A stretch of 64,000 nucleotides of DNA from Fibrisoma limi BUZ 3 (GTDB lineage: Bacteria > Bacteroidota > Bacteroidia > Cytophagales > Spirosomataceae), in assembly GCF_000296815.2 (NCBI RefSeq), contig NZ_CAIT01000006.1, forward strand, positions 936,777-1,000,776, written 5' to 3'. How positions within the stretch are numbered: position 1 is the first letter of the stretch; the number at the start of each line of letters is the position of its first letter. The position numbers and the translations under genes were made by a program. The notes under the pieces are model-generated. The model had not been told where the DNA came from. It ran no database searches and saw only the letters and a list, made by a program, of their open reading frames with translations. Shown piece by piece: positions 34,603-42,908 of this stretch.

Positions 34603-35211
34603 TTAAGACAATTTCTCCGTCGATGAAAGAGAGGTTAATCCTTGAAAGACTGTCCTGAATTTCTGTTCGAAATCACCGGGCGTTTCTTTGCTTGTGAAAA
34701 GCTGGTAGGAACGAATATCTTTTTGATCTTCATTAGGTTGGCTGCTGCCAACCTCGTAGTCAAACGAAAAAGTAACCGGCGACTCCGAATTAAGCACAGC
34801 GTAGAAACCATCAAATAAGCTCGGATCTCCCCAGACGGTTATTTGACGAGGGTCAAAATTGGTTCCTTCCAGATTATTGACGTGCCTAGCCGAAGCACTA
34901 CCGGAAAAGTTAGTTTTAAAAAATAGAATCCATGCTTTGAACCGGATACCATGCGACAGGTCAGGGCTGGTCAGATGTATGACACGTCGGTTGCCGTCAG
35001 TGGCCTGATTGACTGTCACATCGTATGATTCGACCGTGAACGATGCGGTTTTAATGGTAATAGGCATACATCTTGCGGATTTAAGAATGACATTTTTGCG
35101 TAAATACTGATTTGAGAAGACGTAGCACTGAGTCCATACGGCTGTTTCCTGAGCATTGGCATACAGCGGGCTGGTAGCGACCGCCAACAGCAGGCAGCGT
35201 AGTAGGCGCAA
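34603..35211 (-). CDS. Secreted hypothetical protein (202 aa)
   Basis: The product begins with a signal peptide (RLLRCLLLAVATSPLYANA, cut before QE). The mature part is beta-rich with a D/N-rich, Ser-rich second half. No family is recognised. The only in-frame start is TTG at 35211. An ATG at 35219 is 8 nt upstream in another frame, so either TTG is used or a single-base change has split a normal start from the gene. It lies just outside the island. Confidence 0.6.
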   Translation of the reverse strand: MRLLRCLLLAVATSPLYANAQETAVWTQCYVFSNQYLRKNVILKSARCMPITIKTASFTVESYDVTVNQATDGNRRVIHLTSPDLSHGIRFKAWILFFKTNFSGSASARHVNNLEGTNFDPRQITVWGDPSLFDGFYAVLNSESPVTFSFDYEVGSSQPNEDQKDIRSYQLFTSKETPGDFEQKFRTVFQGLTSLSSTEKLS

Positions 35212-35424
35212 GGGTTCATGAAAAGACGTGGATAGTGCTTCTCAGAAATAGTCTACAAAACTCATTATTTGATCTACTCCCTCAGCCCCATTTAGTGAAC
35301 GGTAAAAATGAACGACCTTACTTCAGACTGGTAGGTACGTCAGGCCTCAGCGATAATCCATGGACTTTCAACCCCGTCAGGTACATATTTTTCATAGTTT
35401 TGTTCAATATTTATACAATCCCAT

Positions 35425-36366
35425 ATGCCTGCTTCAGTTTGCGTTATTGGATCGTCCAATACAGATATGGTTATTAAGGCCGACAAATTGCCGGCCCCCG
35501 GCGAAACTATCATTGGAGGCACCTTTCTGATGAATGCGGGCGGCAAAGGAGCCAATCAGGCGGTGGCTGCGGTACGTCTCGCGGCATCGGAACCCGACTT
35601 GGCTTCCGTCACATTTGTCGCCAATGTGGGCAACGACGTGTTCGGGCAACAGGCCCGCCAACAATTCGATCAGGAAGGGTTACGCACGGACTTTGTCACG
35701 ACAGATAACCAGGAACCCTCGGGTGTAGCCCTGATCGGGGTTGATAGCCGGGGCGAAAACAGCATCATGGTGGCTTCCGGGGCCAACGCCCGGCTGAGCC
35801 AGACGCAGGTGGCTACAGCTTTAGCGACTCAGCCTGATTCGACCGTTGTGCTGTTGCAACTGGAAACGCCCTTACCAACCGTCGATTACGCCATTCGGCA
35901 AGCCCATGTACGTGGGATGCGGGTAATTCTGAATCCGGCCCCGGCTCAACCCCTCAATCCATCCCTGCTCACCTGCCTGCATGTGATCACGCCGAACGAA
36001 TCGGAGGCCGAACTGCTGACCGGCATCCGTGTGACCGACGAGACCACCGCCTGGCAGGCGGCTCAACATCTCCACGAAGCGGGTGTGCCCAATGTAGTCA
36101 TTACGTTAGGATCAAAAGGGGCATATCTGTCTACAGAAGGCGAATCAACCTTCGTTTCTGCGCCACCCGTTACGGCGGTGGATACCACGGCGGCAGGCGA
36201 CTGTTTCAACGGGGCGCTGGCGGTAGCTTTAGCTGAGAGCCTTCCCCTACTGGAAGCTGTTACCTTTGCCTGCAAAGCTGCTTCCATTTCTGTAACACGC
36301 ATGGGTGCCCAGGCATCGATGCCCCGGCGCTATGAGGTTGACACCCTACCGCTGGCATCTGCTTAA
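35425..36366 (+). CDS. rbsK: Ribokinase (PfkB family)
   Basis: This 313-residue PfkB-type sugar kinase makes ribose-5-phosphate from D-ribose. N-terminal motif: VIGSSNTDMVIKADKLPAPG. Substrate-binding motif: NAGGKGANQAVAA. Anion hole and catalytic Asp: DTTAAGDCFNGALAVAL near residue 250. It is followed 88 bp downstream by a GRP-type sugar transporter, which supports ribose as substrate. Length is normal. The ATG at 35425 is preceded by an AT-rich leader. Confidence 0.93.
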   Translation: MPASVCVIGSSNTDMVIKADKLPAPGETIIGGTFLMNAGGKGANQAVAAVRLAASEPDLASVTFVANVGNDVFGQQARQQFDQEGLRTDFVTTDNQEPSGVALIGVDSRGENSIMVASGANARLSQTQVATALATQPDSTVVLLQLETPLPTVDYAIRQAHVRGMRVILNPAPAQPLNPSLLTCLHVITPNESEAELLTGIRVTDETTAWQAAQHLHEAGVPNVVITLGSKGAYLSTEGESTFVSAPPVTAVDTTAAGDCFNGALAVALAESLPLLEAVTFACKAASISVTRMGAQASMPRRYEVDTLPLASA

Positions 36367-36454
36367 GAACTAGCTATTATCTGCCATTGACAATTGATTC
36401 TCTGATCTGGTGCGTCTTCTTACCAACGCTTCTTTCTTCCTAAACCATTCGACC

Positions 36455-37462
36455 ATGTTCATTATACAGACGTATTCCGTTGCGGTATTTTTCTGCATTG
36501 TTACGATGCTCTGCTGGGGCTCGTGGGCCAACACCCAGAAACTGGCGGCCAGTAGCTGGCGTTTCGAACTGTTTTACTGGGATTACGTACTAGGAATCGT
36601 GCTGCTGGCCCTTTTGCTGGCACTCACGCTGGGAAATGTTGGTACGGGTGGCCGTTCCTTCTTCGCCGATGTAGCGCAGGCAGATAGTGCTAATCTGGGA
36701 CTGGCGGTCTGGGGTGGGGTGTTGTTCAACGGGGCCAACATTTTGCTTGGTGCGGCCATCTCCATTGCGGGTATGTCGGTTGCCTTTCCGGTCGGCATCG
36801 GGCTGGCGCTGGTCATTGGCGTAGTGGTCAACTACCTCAACGCGCCGGTTGGTAATGCTACGTTACTGTTTGGCGGTATGGCACTCATTGTAGTGGCCAT
36901 TTTGCTTAATGCCTTTGCCTATCGTAAAACAGCAACGGAAGGGGCCTCCACCACCAGAGGGTCATCGACGCGGGGCTTACTCCTATCGGTCGTTGCAGGT
37001 GGCCTGATGGGGTTGTTTTACCAGTACGTAGCGCGGTCAATGTTTCCGAATTTTGAGCAACCTCAACCCGGCATGCTCAGCCCCTATACTGCCGTCGTGT
37101 TTTTCTCGCTGGGTATCCTGGCCAGTAACCTTGTTTTCAATACGCTGCTCATGCGTCGACCCTTCGTGGGCCCTCCTGTAACCTACGCTGATTATTTCCG
37201 GGGCAGTGCCCGCAACCACCTCACGGGGGTTCTGGGCGGGATGATCTGGTGCCTTGGCATGTCGTTCAGTATTCTGGCCTCCGATAAGGCCGGTCCGGCC
37301 ATCAGCTACGGGCTTGGGCAGGGCGCTACGGTGGTGGCAGCCCTGTGGGGCATTTACATCTGGCGGGAGTTTCGCAATGCTCCCAGGGGGGTTGGGATGT
37401 TGCTCAACGGCATGTTGCTCTGCTACGTGGTAGGCCTCAGTTTGCTGATCGTAGCCAGGTAA
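36455..37462 (+). CDS. GRP-type sugar transporter (RbsU/GlcU family)
   Basis: From the ATG at 36455 this is a 335-residue membrane protein with about ten helices. It resembles the glucose/ribose porter group of the drug/metabolite superfamily: N-terminal CIVTMLCWGSWANTQKLA, a FELFYWDYVLGI segment, and a C-terminal GAMIW-like stretch (GGMIWCLGMSFS). An in-frame GTG at 36410 would add 15 residues and is unlikely. Adjacent to rbsK in the same direction, so the pair probably imports and phosphorylates ribose. Confidence 0.85.
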   Translation: MFIIQTYSVAVFFCIVTMLCWGSWANTQKLAASSWRFELFYWDYVLGIVLLALLLALTLGNVGTGGRSFFADVAQADSANLGLAVWGGVLFNGANILLGAAISIAGMSVAFPVGIGLALVIGVVVNYLNAPVGNATLLFGGMALIVVAILLNAFAYRKTATEGASTTRGSSTRGLLLSVVAGGLMGLFYQYVARSMFPNFEQPQPGMLSPYTAVVFFSLGILASNLVFNTLLMRRPFVGPPVTYADYFRGSARNHLTGVLGGMIWCLGMSFSILASDKAGPAISYGLGQGATVVAALWGIYIWREFRNAPRGVGMLLNGMLLCYVVGLSLLIVAR

Positions 37463-37558
37463 ATAAGGTTCACAAATACGAGAATTCTCCCCTACCCACT
37501 TCTGAATCAGGCTGATACCTTTACTTAAGCTTTATCATTCCCCTTACACCTTACTACC

Positions 37559-38329
37559 ATGCAGCTTGATGATCTTAAAACCATTACGGAACCAAAGCCC
37601 CTGTCGCAGCTTACCCAGCAGCAACTGAAGGAACTCCAGACCGCCCTGAAATTTCTGGGTTATCCGGTCGGCAAAATCGATGGTCTGCTAGGCCCCAGAA
37701 CCCGCACCGCCTGGGCCGAATATAAAACGGACGTATTTGAAGGAAACCCCGATCTGATTGGCCCTCAATCGATTGCCGTTTTACTCAGTAAGGTCGACCG
37801 ATCAGTTAACAATCCGGACTTTTCGACGAAAGAAGGAACGCTTGCCGCCATCGTGAATGAATGCCGGTTTCAGGGCCTTACCCTCAGTCCCCAGATCGCC
37901 TACGTGCTGGCTACAGTGGAATGGGAAACGGCTAAAACCTTCAAACCGGTCAGGGAAGCCTTCTGGCTGAGCGAAGAATGGCGACGCAAAAACCTGCGCT
38001 ACTACCCTTACTACGGCCGGGGTTATGTTCAGTTGACCTGGAAGTTCAATTACGAAAACTATTCAGAACTGCTGGACCTCGACCTGGTCAAGAACCCAGA
38101 CCTGGCTCTGGAGCCGGACACTGCCCTGTTTATTCTTGTTCACGGCTTCAGAACCGGCAACTTTACCGGCCGGAAAATCACGGATTACATCAATGAAGTG
38201 AAAACGGATCTGGTCGGTGCCCGACGCTGCATCAACGGCACCGACCACGACAATGACATCGCACACCTGGCCCAGAAATACCTGGTCATGGTTCCTGACA
38301 ATCAGTTAGTCGCCGTATCGTTTAATTAA
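37559..38329 (+). CDS. GH19-like lysozyme with N-terminal peptidoglycan-binding domain
   Basis: This 256-residue protein has a PG_binding_1-type domain (about 18-75: ELQTALKFLGYPVGKIDGLL, ending GPRTRTAWAEYK). A chitinase/lysozyme-like domain follows (about 95-250) with VLATVEWETAKTFKPV, which carries the likely catalytic Glu, and YYGRGYVQLTWKFNYENY, typical of GH19-related endolysins. There is no signal peptide, as in phage endolysins and some T6SS or tailocin effectors. No holin or phage gene is adjacent. Target and export route are unknown. Confidence 0.8.
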   Translation: MQLDDLKTITEPKPLSQLTQQQLKELQTALKFLGYPVGKIDGLLGPRTRTAWAEYKTDVFEGNPDLIGPQSIAVLLSKVDRSVNNPDFSTKEGTLAAIVNECRFQGLTLSPQIAYVLATVEWETAKTFKPVREAFWLSEEWRRKNLRYYPYYGRGYVQLTWKFNYENYSELLDLDLVKNPDLALEPDTALFILVHGFRTGNFTGRKITDYINEVKTDLVGARRCINGTDHDNDIAHLAQKYLVMVPDNQLVAVSFN

Positions 38330-38393
38330 CGAGTTTGCAACGCTTTTGCCTCATTGTACACGCACTTTTCAACCCTGAGCAGCCCTAACTTAA

Positions 38394-38555
38394 TTACCGC
38401 TGAAACTGCGGGATGAGGTCGTCGCGTCCGCTGGCCTGCTTATCGGTCAGGTATTTGATCATGCCGGGCTGTCCAATAACCGCATACGGGTTTTTGTGTT
38501 CCAGTGTTGGCTTGGGTCCCTTGTAAACGCGGGAGTATGGGCGATTTGCGGCCAT
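38394..38555 (-). CDS. Small basic hypothetical protein (53 aa)
   Basis: The frame from the ATG at 38555 encodes a 53-residue Pro/Lys/Arg/Gln-rich protein beginning MAANRPYSRVYKGPKPTLEH and ending DDLIPQFQR. It fills an otherwise empty gap and has the codon use of the chromosome. I do not recognise a family. It is convergent with the lysozyme gene and downstream of the KAS III gene on the same strand (127-bp gap). Confidence 0.5.
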   Translation of the reverse strand: MAANRPYSRVYKGPKPTLEHKNPYAVIGQPGMIKYLTDKQASGRDDLIPQFQR

Positions 38556-38682
38556 GAGATAAGGATTAAACGGCTAACCCGCTGTCGGGCGAATGATACT
38601 TCCTGGGTTGTAGGATCGATGCCTGCATGAGCCAACCCAACTCACGCGGACCACAGTCTGTTCATACAGAACGACCGGCAAA

Positions 38683-39762
38683 TTAGAATTGATACACCAT
38701 GGCGTTGACGTTCATGCCCGCACCGACAGAAGCGAATACAATGTTATCACCCGGATGGATCTGATGGTTATCAAAATTTCCTTTTAAAATCAGGTCCAGC
38801 AACGTTGGTATGGTCGCCACGGAACTATTACCTAACCAGGAAATTGTCATCGGCATCAGGTCGTCGGCAGGCATTGGCATATCGTAGAGCTTAAAAAGCC
38901 GCTGAAGTATAGCGGCATCCATTTTTTCGTTCGCCTGATGAATCAATACCTTATTAATTGCCGACAGGGGCACGCCCGCCTTGTCGAGAGTCGCTTTGAT
39001 TGCAACAGGAACGGTAGTCAACGCAAATTCATATAGCTTACGGCCGTTCATTTTCATGAAAATATCCTGGCTATCGGCTTGTAACGGTGCGTTCGACGGC
39101 TGCATCGACAGCAAATGTGCGTATTCATGCGCATGCGTTTGGGTGCAATGAGCCAAAATACCGCCCCTGTGGTCATCGGCAGCTTCAAGAATTACGGCTC
39201 CGCTGCCGTCACCGAACAACATGCAATCCCGATCGTGAGCATCCGTAACGCGCGACAGCGTTTCGGTACCAATAACCATGCACCGGCGGGCATCGCCGGA
39301 CCGGATGTAATAACTGGCCTGGATGACTCCTTCCAGCCAGCCGGGACATCCGAACGCCAGATCATACGCCACGCAGCTCGGGTTCCTGATTTGAAGCAGT
39401 GCCTTGATCCGCGACGCCAGCGACGGAACCATACTGACCCGATTACTACCAAACGCAACATCGCCAAAGTTGTGCGCCACGATGATGTAATCCAGGCTTT
39501 CAGGATCAATCCCTGAGCTGTCTAAAGCATTGCTGGCCGCCAGAAATCCCAGGTCCGACGCCTGTTGGTCGGGTTGGGCGTACCGGCGTTCACAAATACC
39601 CGAAATGGACTTAAATTTTTCCAGGATGACCGCCTGCTCCTGCAACAGCGGTAACCCATTGCGGTCGTAAAAATGATGATCCGCGAAGGCTTCATTGCTC
39701 ATTTTGACAGTAGGAATGTAACTGCCGGTTGCGGCAATAACGGCCTTAACAGGGTAATTCAT
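38683..39762 (-). CDS. Beta-ketoacyl-ACP synthase III family protein
   Basis: The ATG at 39762 gives 359 residues. This is a FabH-type thiolase-fold enzyme with the Cys-His-Asn triad: Cys in DLAFGCPGWLEGV, His in VLIHQANEKM and Asn in WLGNSSVATIP. GDGSGAVILEA is also typical. It condenses acyl-CoA with malonyl-ACP. It is longer than housekeeping FabH (about 320), and there is no fab cluster nearby. A role in a side pathway (specialised lipid or polyketide) is as likely as fatty-acid initiation. The TTG at 39777 upstream is ignored. Confidence 0.88.
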   Translation of the reverse strand: MNYPVKAVIAATGSYIPTVKMSNEAFADHHFYDRNGLPLLQEQAVILEKFKSISGICERRYAQPDQQASDLGFLAASNALDSSGIDPESLDYIIVAHNFGDVAFGSNRVSMVPSLASRIKALLQIRNPSCVAYDLAFGCPGWLEGVIQASYYIRSGDARRCMVIGTETLSRVTDAHDRDCMLFGDGSGAVILEAADDHRGGILAHCTQTHAHEYAHLLSMQPSNAPLQADSQDIFMKMNGRKLYEFALTTVPVAIKATLDKAGVPLSAINKVLIHQANEKMDAAILQRLFKLYDMPMPADDLMPMTISWLGNSSVATIPTLLDLILKGNFDNHQIHPGDNIVFASVGAGMNVNAMVYQF

Positions 39763-40094
39763 ATCAATTATGTACAAGTATAGGTTTACGTGTTAGTATG
39801 CCTGCCGGTGACCACTGAGACGCAAATGGTATCTGTCTGGCTTTATCCGTGTCGAAACATGATCAACAGTCGGATATCGATGTCACTGCTACTCTAAACG
39901 ACCCAGTGCAGCGTCGGCCGCAAGTTAAAGCTACTCTTTAATACCAGCAAACGAAAATTGGGACACCGCCCGACCGACAACTTTCGGGCGAGTTGTTCGT
40001 TCCCTGCATCCAGACCGTGTTTATGGCCCGCATATTTTTTACTACCCATCAGCGTATTTTCGCTGCCTGGTAACCAAATCACAACACAATGCCC
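39763..40094. other. Intergenic region KAS III - deoxynucleoside kinase
   Basis: No clear gene is seen. A 62-codon minus-strand frame at 39894-40082 starts with GTG 12 bp after the kinase stop. It is rich in charged residues and could be a small co-transcribed gene, but it has no recognised family or start signal. Confidence 0.4.
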
Positions 40095-40787
40095 TCAAAC
40101 GTCTGCTGAAAAAGATCCCCGGCTTGTTCCATCTAACACCGTTAACCGCGACTTGATCTGCCGAATTACGGTATTAAAATCGGCTGGCTGGTGGGCGAAA
40201 TCCAGTTGGTTCATGTCCAGGATTAGCAGTTCGCCCGCCGTATAGGATGCAACAAAGTCCTCGTAGAGCCGATTCAAACTTGACAGATAGGCATCGCTGA
40301 TCGATTGCTCAAATGAGCGGCCCCGCTTCTGAATCTGTTCGCGCAGTTTGGGCAGATCGGCCCGGAGGTAGATCATGAGATCAGGCGGGTGAACCAGACT
40401 TACCATGTTGTTGAACAGATCAAGGTAGGTGCGGTAATCGCGCTCGGTCATGTAGCCGCTTTCGTAGAGGTTCCGGGCGAAGATAGCCGAATCTTCGTAG
40501 ATAGTCCGGTCCTGCACCATCGTTCGGGCCGGAGCAGCGTTACCCAGGCGGGCGTTGGCCCGATTTTCGTCCAGCACGCTCATAATTTTCTTGACCTGCG
40601 TTAGCCGGCTATTCAGAAAATACACCTGCAAATTAAATGACCATCGTTCCATATCGGCGTAAAAATCCGCCAGGTATGGATTGCCTTCGACAGCTTCGTA
40701 TAAAACTTCCCAGCCACAGTGATCGGCGAGTAATTCGGCCAGCGTCGTCTTGCCGGCTCCTATATTTCCTGTTATGGCGATGTGCAT
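40095..40787 (-). CDS. Deoxynucleoside kinase (dNK family)
   Basis: This 230-residue enzyme phosphorylates deoxynucleosides in the salvage pathway. P-loop: GNIGAGKTTLAE near residue 7. The EAVEGNPYLADFY segment carries the catalytic Glu. The QDRTIYEDSAIFA motif and the arginine-rich lid (QIQKRGRSFEQ) are also present. It belongs to the dGK/dAK-like bacterial group; specificity cannot be read from sequence. The upstream region is a purine-tract hairpin (40796-40903) that must contain its promoter or leader. Confidence 0.93.
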   Translation of the reverse strand: MHIAITGNIGAGKTTLAELLADHCGWEVLYEAVEGNPYLADFYADMERWSFNLQVYFLNSRLTQVKKIMSVLDENRANARLGNAAPARTMVQDRTIYEDSAIFARNLYESGYMTERDYRTYLDLFNNMVSLVHPPDLMIYLRADLPKLREQIQKRGRSFEQSISDAYLSSLNRLYEDFVASYTAGELLILDMNQLDFAHQPADFNTVIRQIKSRLTVLDGTSRGSFSADV

Positions 40788-40795
40788 GGTAGAAG

Positions 40796-40903
40796 GATAA
40801 GGGAGGAGAGGAGAGGAGAAAAGGGAGGAAGGGAAGTGTGGGAGTTACCTCCGTGGCCATTTCCCTTCCTCCTCTCCTTCCCCTCGTCCCTTTCCTCCTT
40901 TTG
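40796..40903. repeat. Purine/pyrimidine-tract intergenic hairpin B
   Basis: A purine tract with GGAGGAAGGGAA at 40824-40835 faces its exact complement at 40861-40872, and the outer parts pair imperfectly over about 40 bp. It lies between divergent dNK and trhO and shares the 12-mer with the hairpin at 18.85 kb. Confidence 0.75.
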
Positions 40904-40933
40904 GTATTGGAACGAACTTTACAAAAATGGGTT

Positions 40934-40941
40934 TAATTTTG
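40934..40941 (+). promoter_or_regulatory. -7 element of trhO
   Basis: TAATTTTG exactly matches TAnnTTTG, 19 nt before the ATG at 40961. The nearest TTG (40907-40909) is 24 nt upstream, longer than usual. Confidence 0.5.
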
Positions 40942-40960
40942 TTAGTAAGTTTTTGATAGC

Positions 40961-41929
40961 ATGAAACCGTACCGCGTTTTACTTTACTATATCTACACGC
41001 CCATCGAGAATCCGGCGCAGTACCGCGAAGAACATCATCTGCTGTGTCTGCGGCTGAATCTGCTCGGGCGGATCATTGTTGCTCCCGAGGGACTGAACGG
41101 TACCGTGTCGGGTTTGACGGCCGACTGCGAAGCCTACATGGCCGCGCTGCATGCTGATCCGCGCTTCGCAACCATCGATTTTAAGGTAGAAGAACACGAT
41201 CATCACGCGTTTCAGAAACTACACGTCCGGCAGAAGGAAGAGATCGTTAACTCCGATCTGCCGGTCAACCCGCTTGAGCAAACAGGCAAGCACCTGGAGC
41301 CAGAAGAGTTCCGTCGTCTGAAAAACGACCCGGATGTCGTGCTGGTCGATATGCGGTCCAACTACGAACATTCCGTAGGCCGCTTTAAAGGGGCGGTTAC
41401 GTTTGACATGGAAAATCTGCGCGAATTGCCGGAGCACGTCCATGAAATTGAGCACCTGAAAGATAAGAAGATTGTCACCTACTGCACGGGTGGTATCAAA
41501 TGTGAAAAAGCCAGTGCTTACCTGCTGTCGCGCGGATTTCAGAACGTGTATCAACTCCACGGCGGCATCATCAAATACGGTCTTGAAGCAGGTGGCGAAG
41601 ATTTTGAAGGCCAGTGTTACGTGTTCGACAACCGCCTGACGGTCGACGTGAACCACGTGAACCCTAAGGTGGTATCGACCTGCTACCGCTGCGGCAAAAC
41701 CACCAGCCGGATGATCAACTGCGCCAGCCCGGCCTGCAACAACCACGTAACGCTTTGCGACGACTGCGGCTGGGAACATGCCGGTACGTGTTCGGATGCC
41801 TGCAAGGAAGACCCGAACCTCCGTGCCTACGATGGTACGGGTTACTACAGCAAGCAGTCGGAAGGGTATACCCCGGCTCTGGGCTTTAAAAGTCGCAAAG
41901 GGCAGGAAAGCGCCGAGCTCCGGCAGTAA
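40961..41929 (+). CDS. trhO: tRNA uridine(34) hydroxylase TrhO (rhodanese family)
   Basis: This 322-residue protein matches the TrhO/YceA family, which hydroxylates uridine-34 of tRNAs as the first step of (c)mo5U formation. The N-terminal domain contains GRIIVAPEGLNGTVSG. The rhodanese domain (about 125-220) has the active Cys in YCTGGIKCEKASAYL. The C-terminal part is Cys-rich (CYRCGKTTSRMINCAS, CDDCGWEHAGTC) and probably binds zinc. Full length, and single gene followed by a strong terminator. Confidence 0.94.
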   Translation: MKPYRVLLYYIYTPIENPAQYREEHHLLCLRLNLLGRIIVAPEGLNGTVSGLTADCEAYMAALHADPRFATIDFKVEEHDHHAFQKLHVRQKEEIVNSDLPVNPLEQTGKHLEPEEFRRLKNDPDVVLVDMRSNYEHSVGRFKGAVTFDMENLRELPEHVHEIEHLKDKKIVTYCTGGIKCEKASAYLLSRGFQNVYQLHGGIIKYGLEAGGEDFEGQCYVFDNRLTVDVNHVNPKVVSTCYRCGKTTSRMINCASPACNNHVTLCDDCGWEHAGTCSDACKEDPNLRAYDGTGYYSKQSEGYTPALGFKSRKGQESAELRQ

Positions 41930-41960
41930 CGTTGTCAAACGAAAGCACGTATTGATCATA

Positions 41961-41997
41961 AAAAAACGGCCGGGGCTAATCGTCCCGGTCGTTTTTT
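41961..41997. terminator. Bidirectional terminator after trhO
   Basis: AAAAAACGGCCGGG pairs with CCCGGTCGTTTTTT (one G-T pair, 9-nt loop). Both strands have the T-run needed. Confidence 0.88.
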
Positions 41998-41999
41998 CC

Positions 42000-42908
42000 T
42001 CAGCTCTGCTTCACCCAGAACCCCTGCAACGAACTAACGGCCGCGACCAGATAAAACAGCAGACTCGTTGCCAGGGCGTCGGGCGTTCGGATGGGCAACC
42101 ACTGGCTCATCTGTACAAACACCAACTCCCGCATACCAATCCCACCGATCGTCAGCGGCAGAGCAGCCGCGATAGACGACGCCAGAAACGTCAGCAGGTA
42201 ATCCACAAAGTTGGTATTGACCCGTAGTGCCAGCAACAGACACGTACAGCCGAGTAGTTGCAGGGTTTGCACGCCCAGCGCTACGGCCACACCCTGCCAG
42301 AAAACAGTCCTGAACCGCCCAAACACCAGTCGAACGCCAACGTAAGCCACGGCAATCACTGATCCGGCTAATACGGGTCCCATCCAGGGCGGTACCGGCA
42401 GCAAGGTCTGCACCGACGTACTGAAACCCGCAGTCAGGCATCCCAGTACAACGATCGCCAGCAACCCCAGCAGACGATCCAGCAGTAAGGTCGTCACGAC
42501 CAGCCGGTAGCCAACCCCAAATTTAGTTTTCAATCGAACCGCCTTGTAGCCGTCTCCGCCAATACCACCCGGCAGAAACAGGTTATAGGCCATGCCTGTG
42601 TAGTACAACGGCAGGAGATACCGGAATGGGGCCTGGACGCCAACACCCCTCAGCATGGTTTTCAACCGGAACGTACTGGTAATCTGCGATGAATTGTAGG
42701 CCAGCACGGCCATCAGCAGCCACTCTACCCGCGCCCGGCTCATCACACTCCCCACAGCCGCCCAGTCGGTTCGCCAGACCAGGTACGTAATGGCCAGCAC
42801 GCTCAGCACGGCTTTTAGGAGGATCGGTCCCCACCTCCTGCTTTTCGCTGGCTCGTCCGTTACGGGCTGCTCAGGTGACTGAACGGAAGACGCGAATAGG
42901 TTTTTCAT
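42000..42908 (-). CDS. Flippase-like membrane protein (lysylphosphatidylglycerol synthase TM family, UPF0104)
   Basis: This 302-residue integral membrane protein has about eight helices and matches the LPG_synthase_TM family: YLVWRTDWAAV near residue 42, YYTGMAYNLFLPGGIGGDGYK near 107, and LPLTIGGIGMRELVFV near the C-terminus. The catalytic lysyl-transfer domain of MprF is absent. These stand-alone versions are thought to move or bind lipid-linked substrates. Its ATG directly abuts the stop of the glycosyltransferase, so the two form an operon, probably for a polyprenyl-phosphate-linked sugar. Confidence 0.88.
   Translation of the reverse strand: MKNLFASSVQSPEQPVTDEPAKSRRWGPILLKAVLSVLAITYLVWRTDWAAVGSVMSRARVEWLLMAVLAYNSSQITSTFRLKTMLRGVGVQAPFRYLLPLYYTGMAYNLFLPGGIGGDGYKAVRLKTKFGVGYRLVVTTLLLDRLLGLLAIVVLGCLTAGFSTSVQTLLPVPPWMGPVLAGSVIAVAYVGVRLVFGRFRTVFWQGVAVALGVQTLQLLGCTCLLLALRVNTNFVDYLLTFLASSIAAALPLTIGGIGMRELVFVQMSQWLPIRTPDALATSLLFYLVAAVSSLQGFWVKQS

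Noticed and set aside
39894-40082. 62-codon minus-strand frame after the deoxynucleoside kinase
   Set aside because: GTG start, no family; kept only as a possibility in the intergenic note.
41219-41959. 246-codon minus-strand frame
   Set aside because: Entirely antisense to trhO, which has full family motifs; the reverse frame is a by-product of GC-rich codons.
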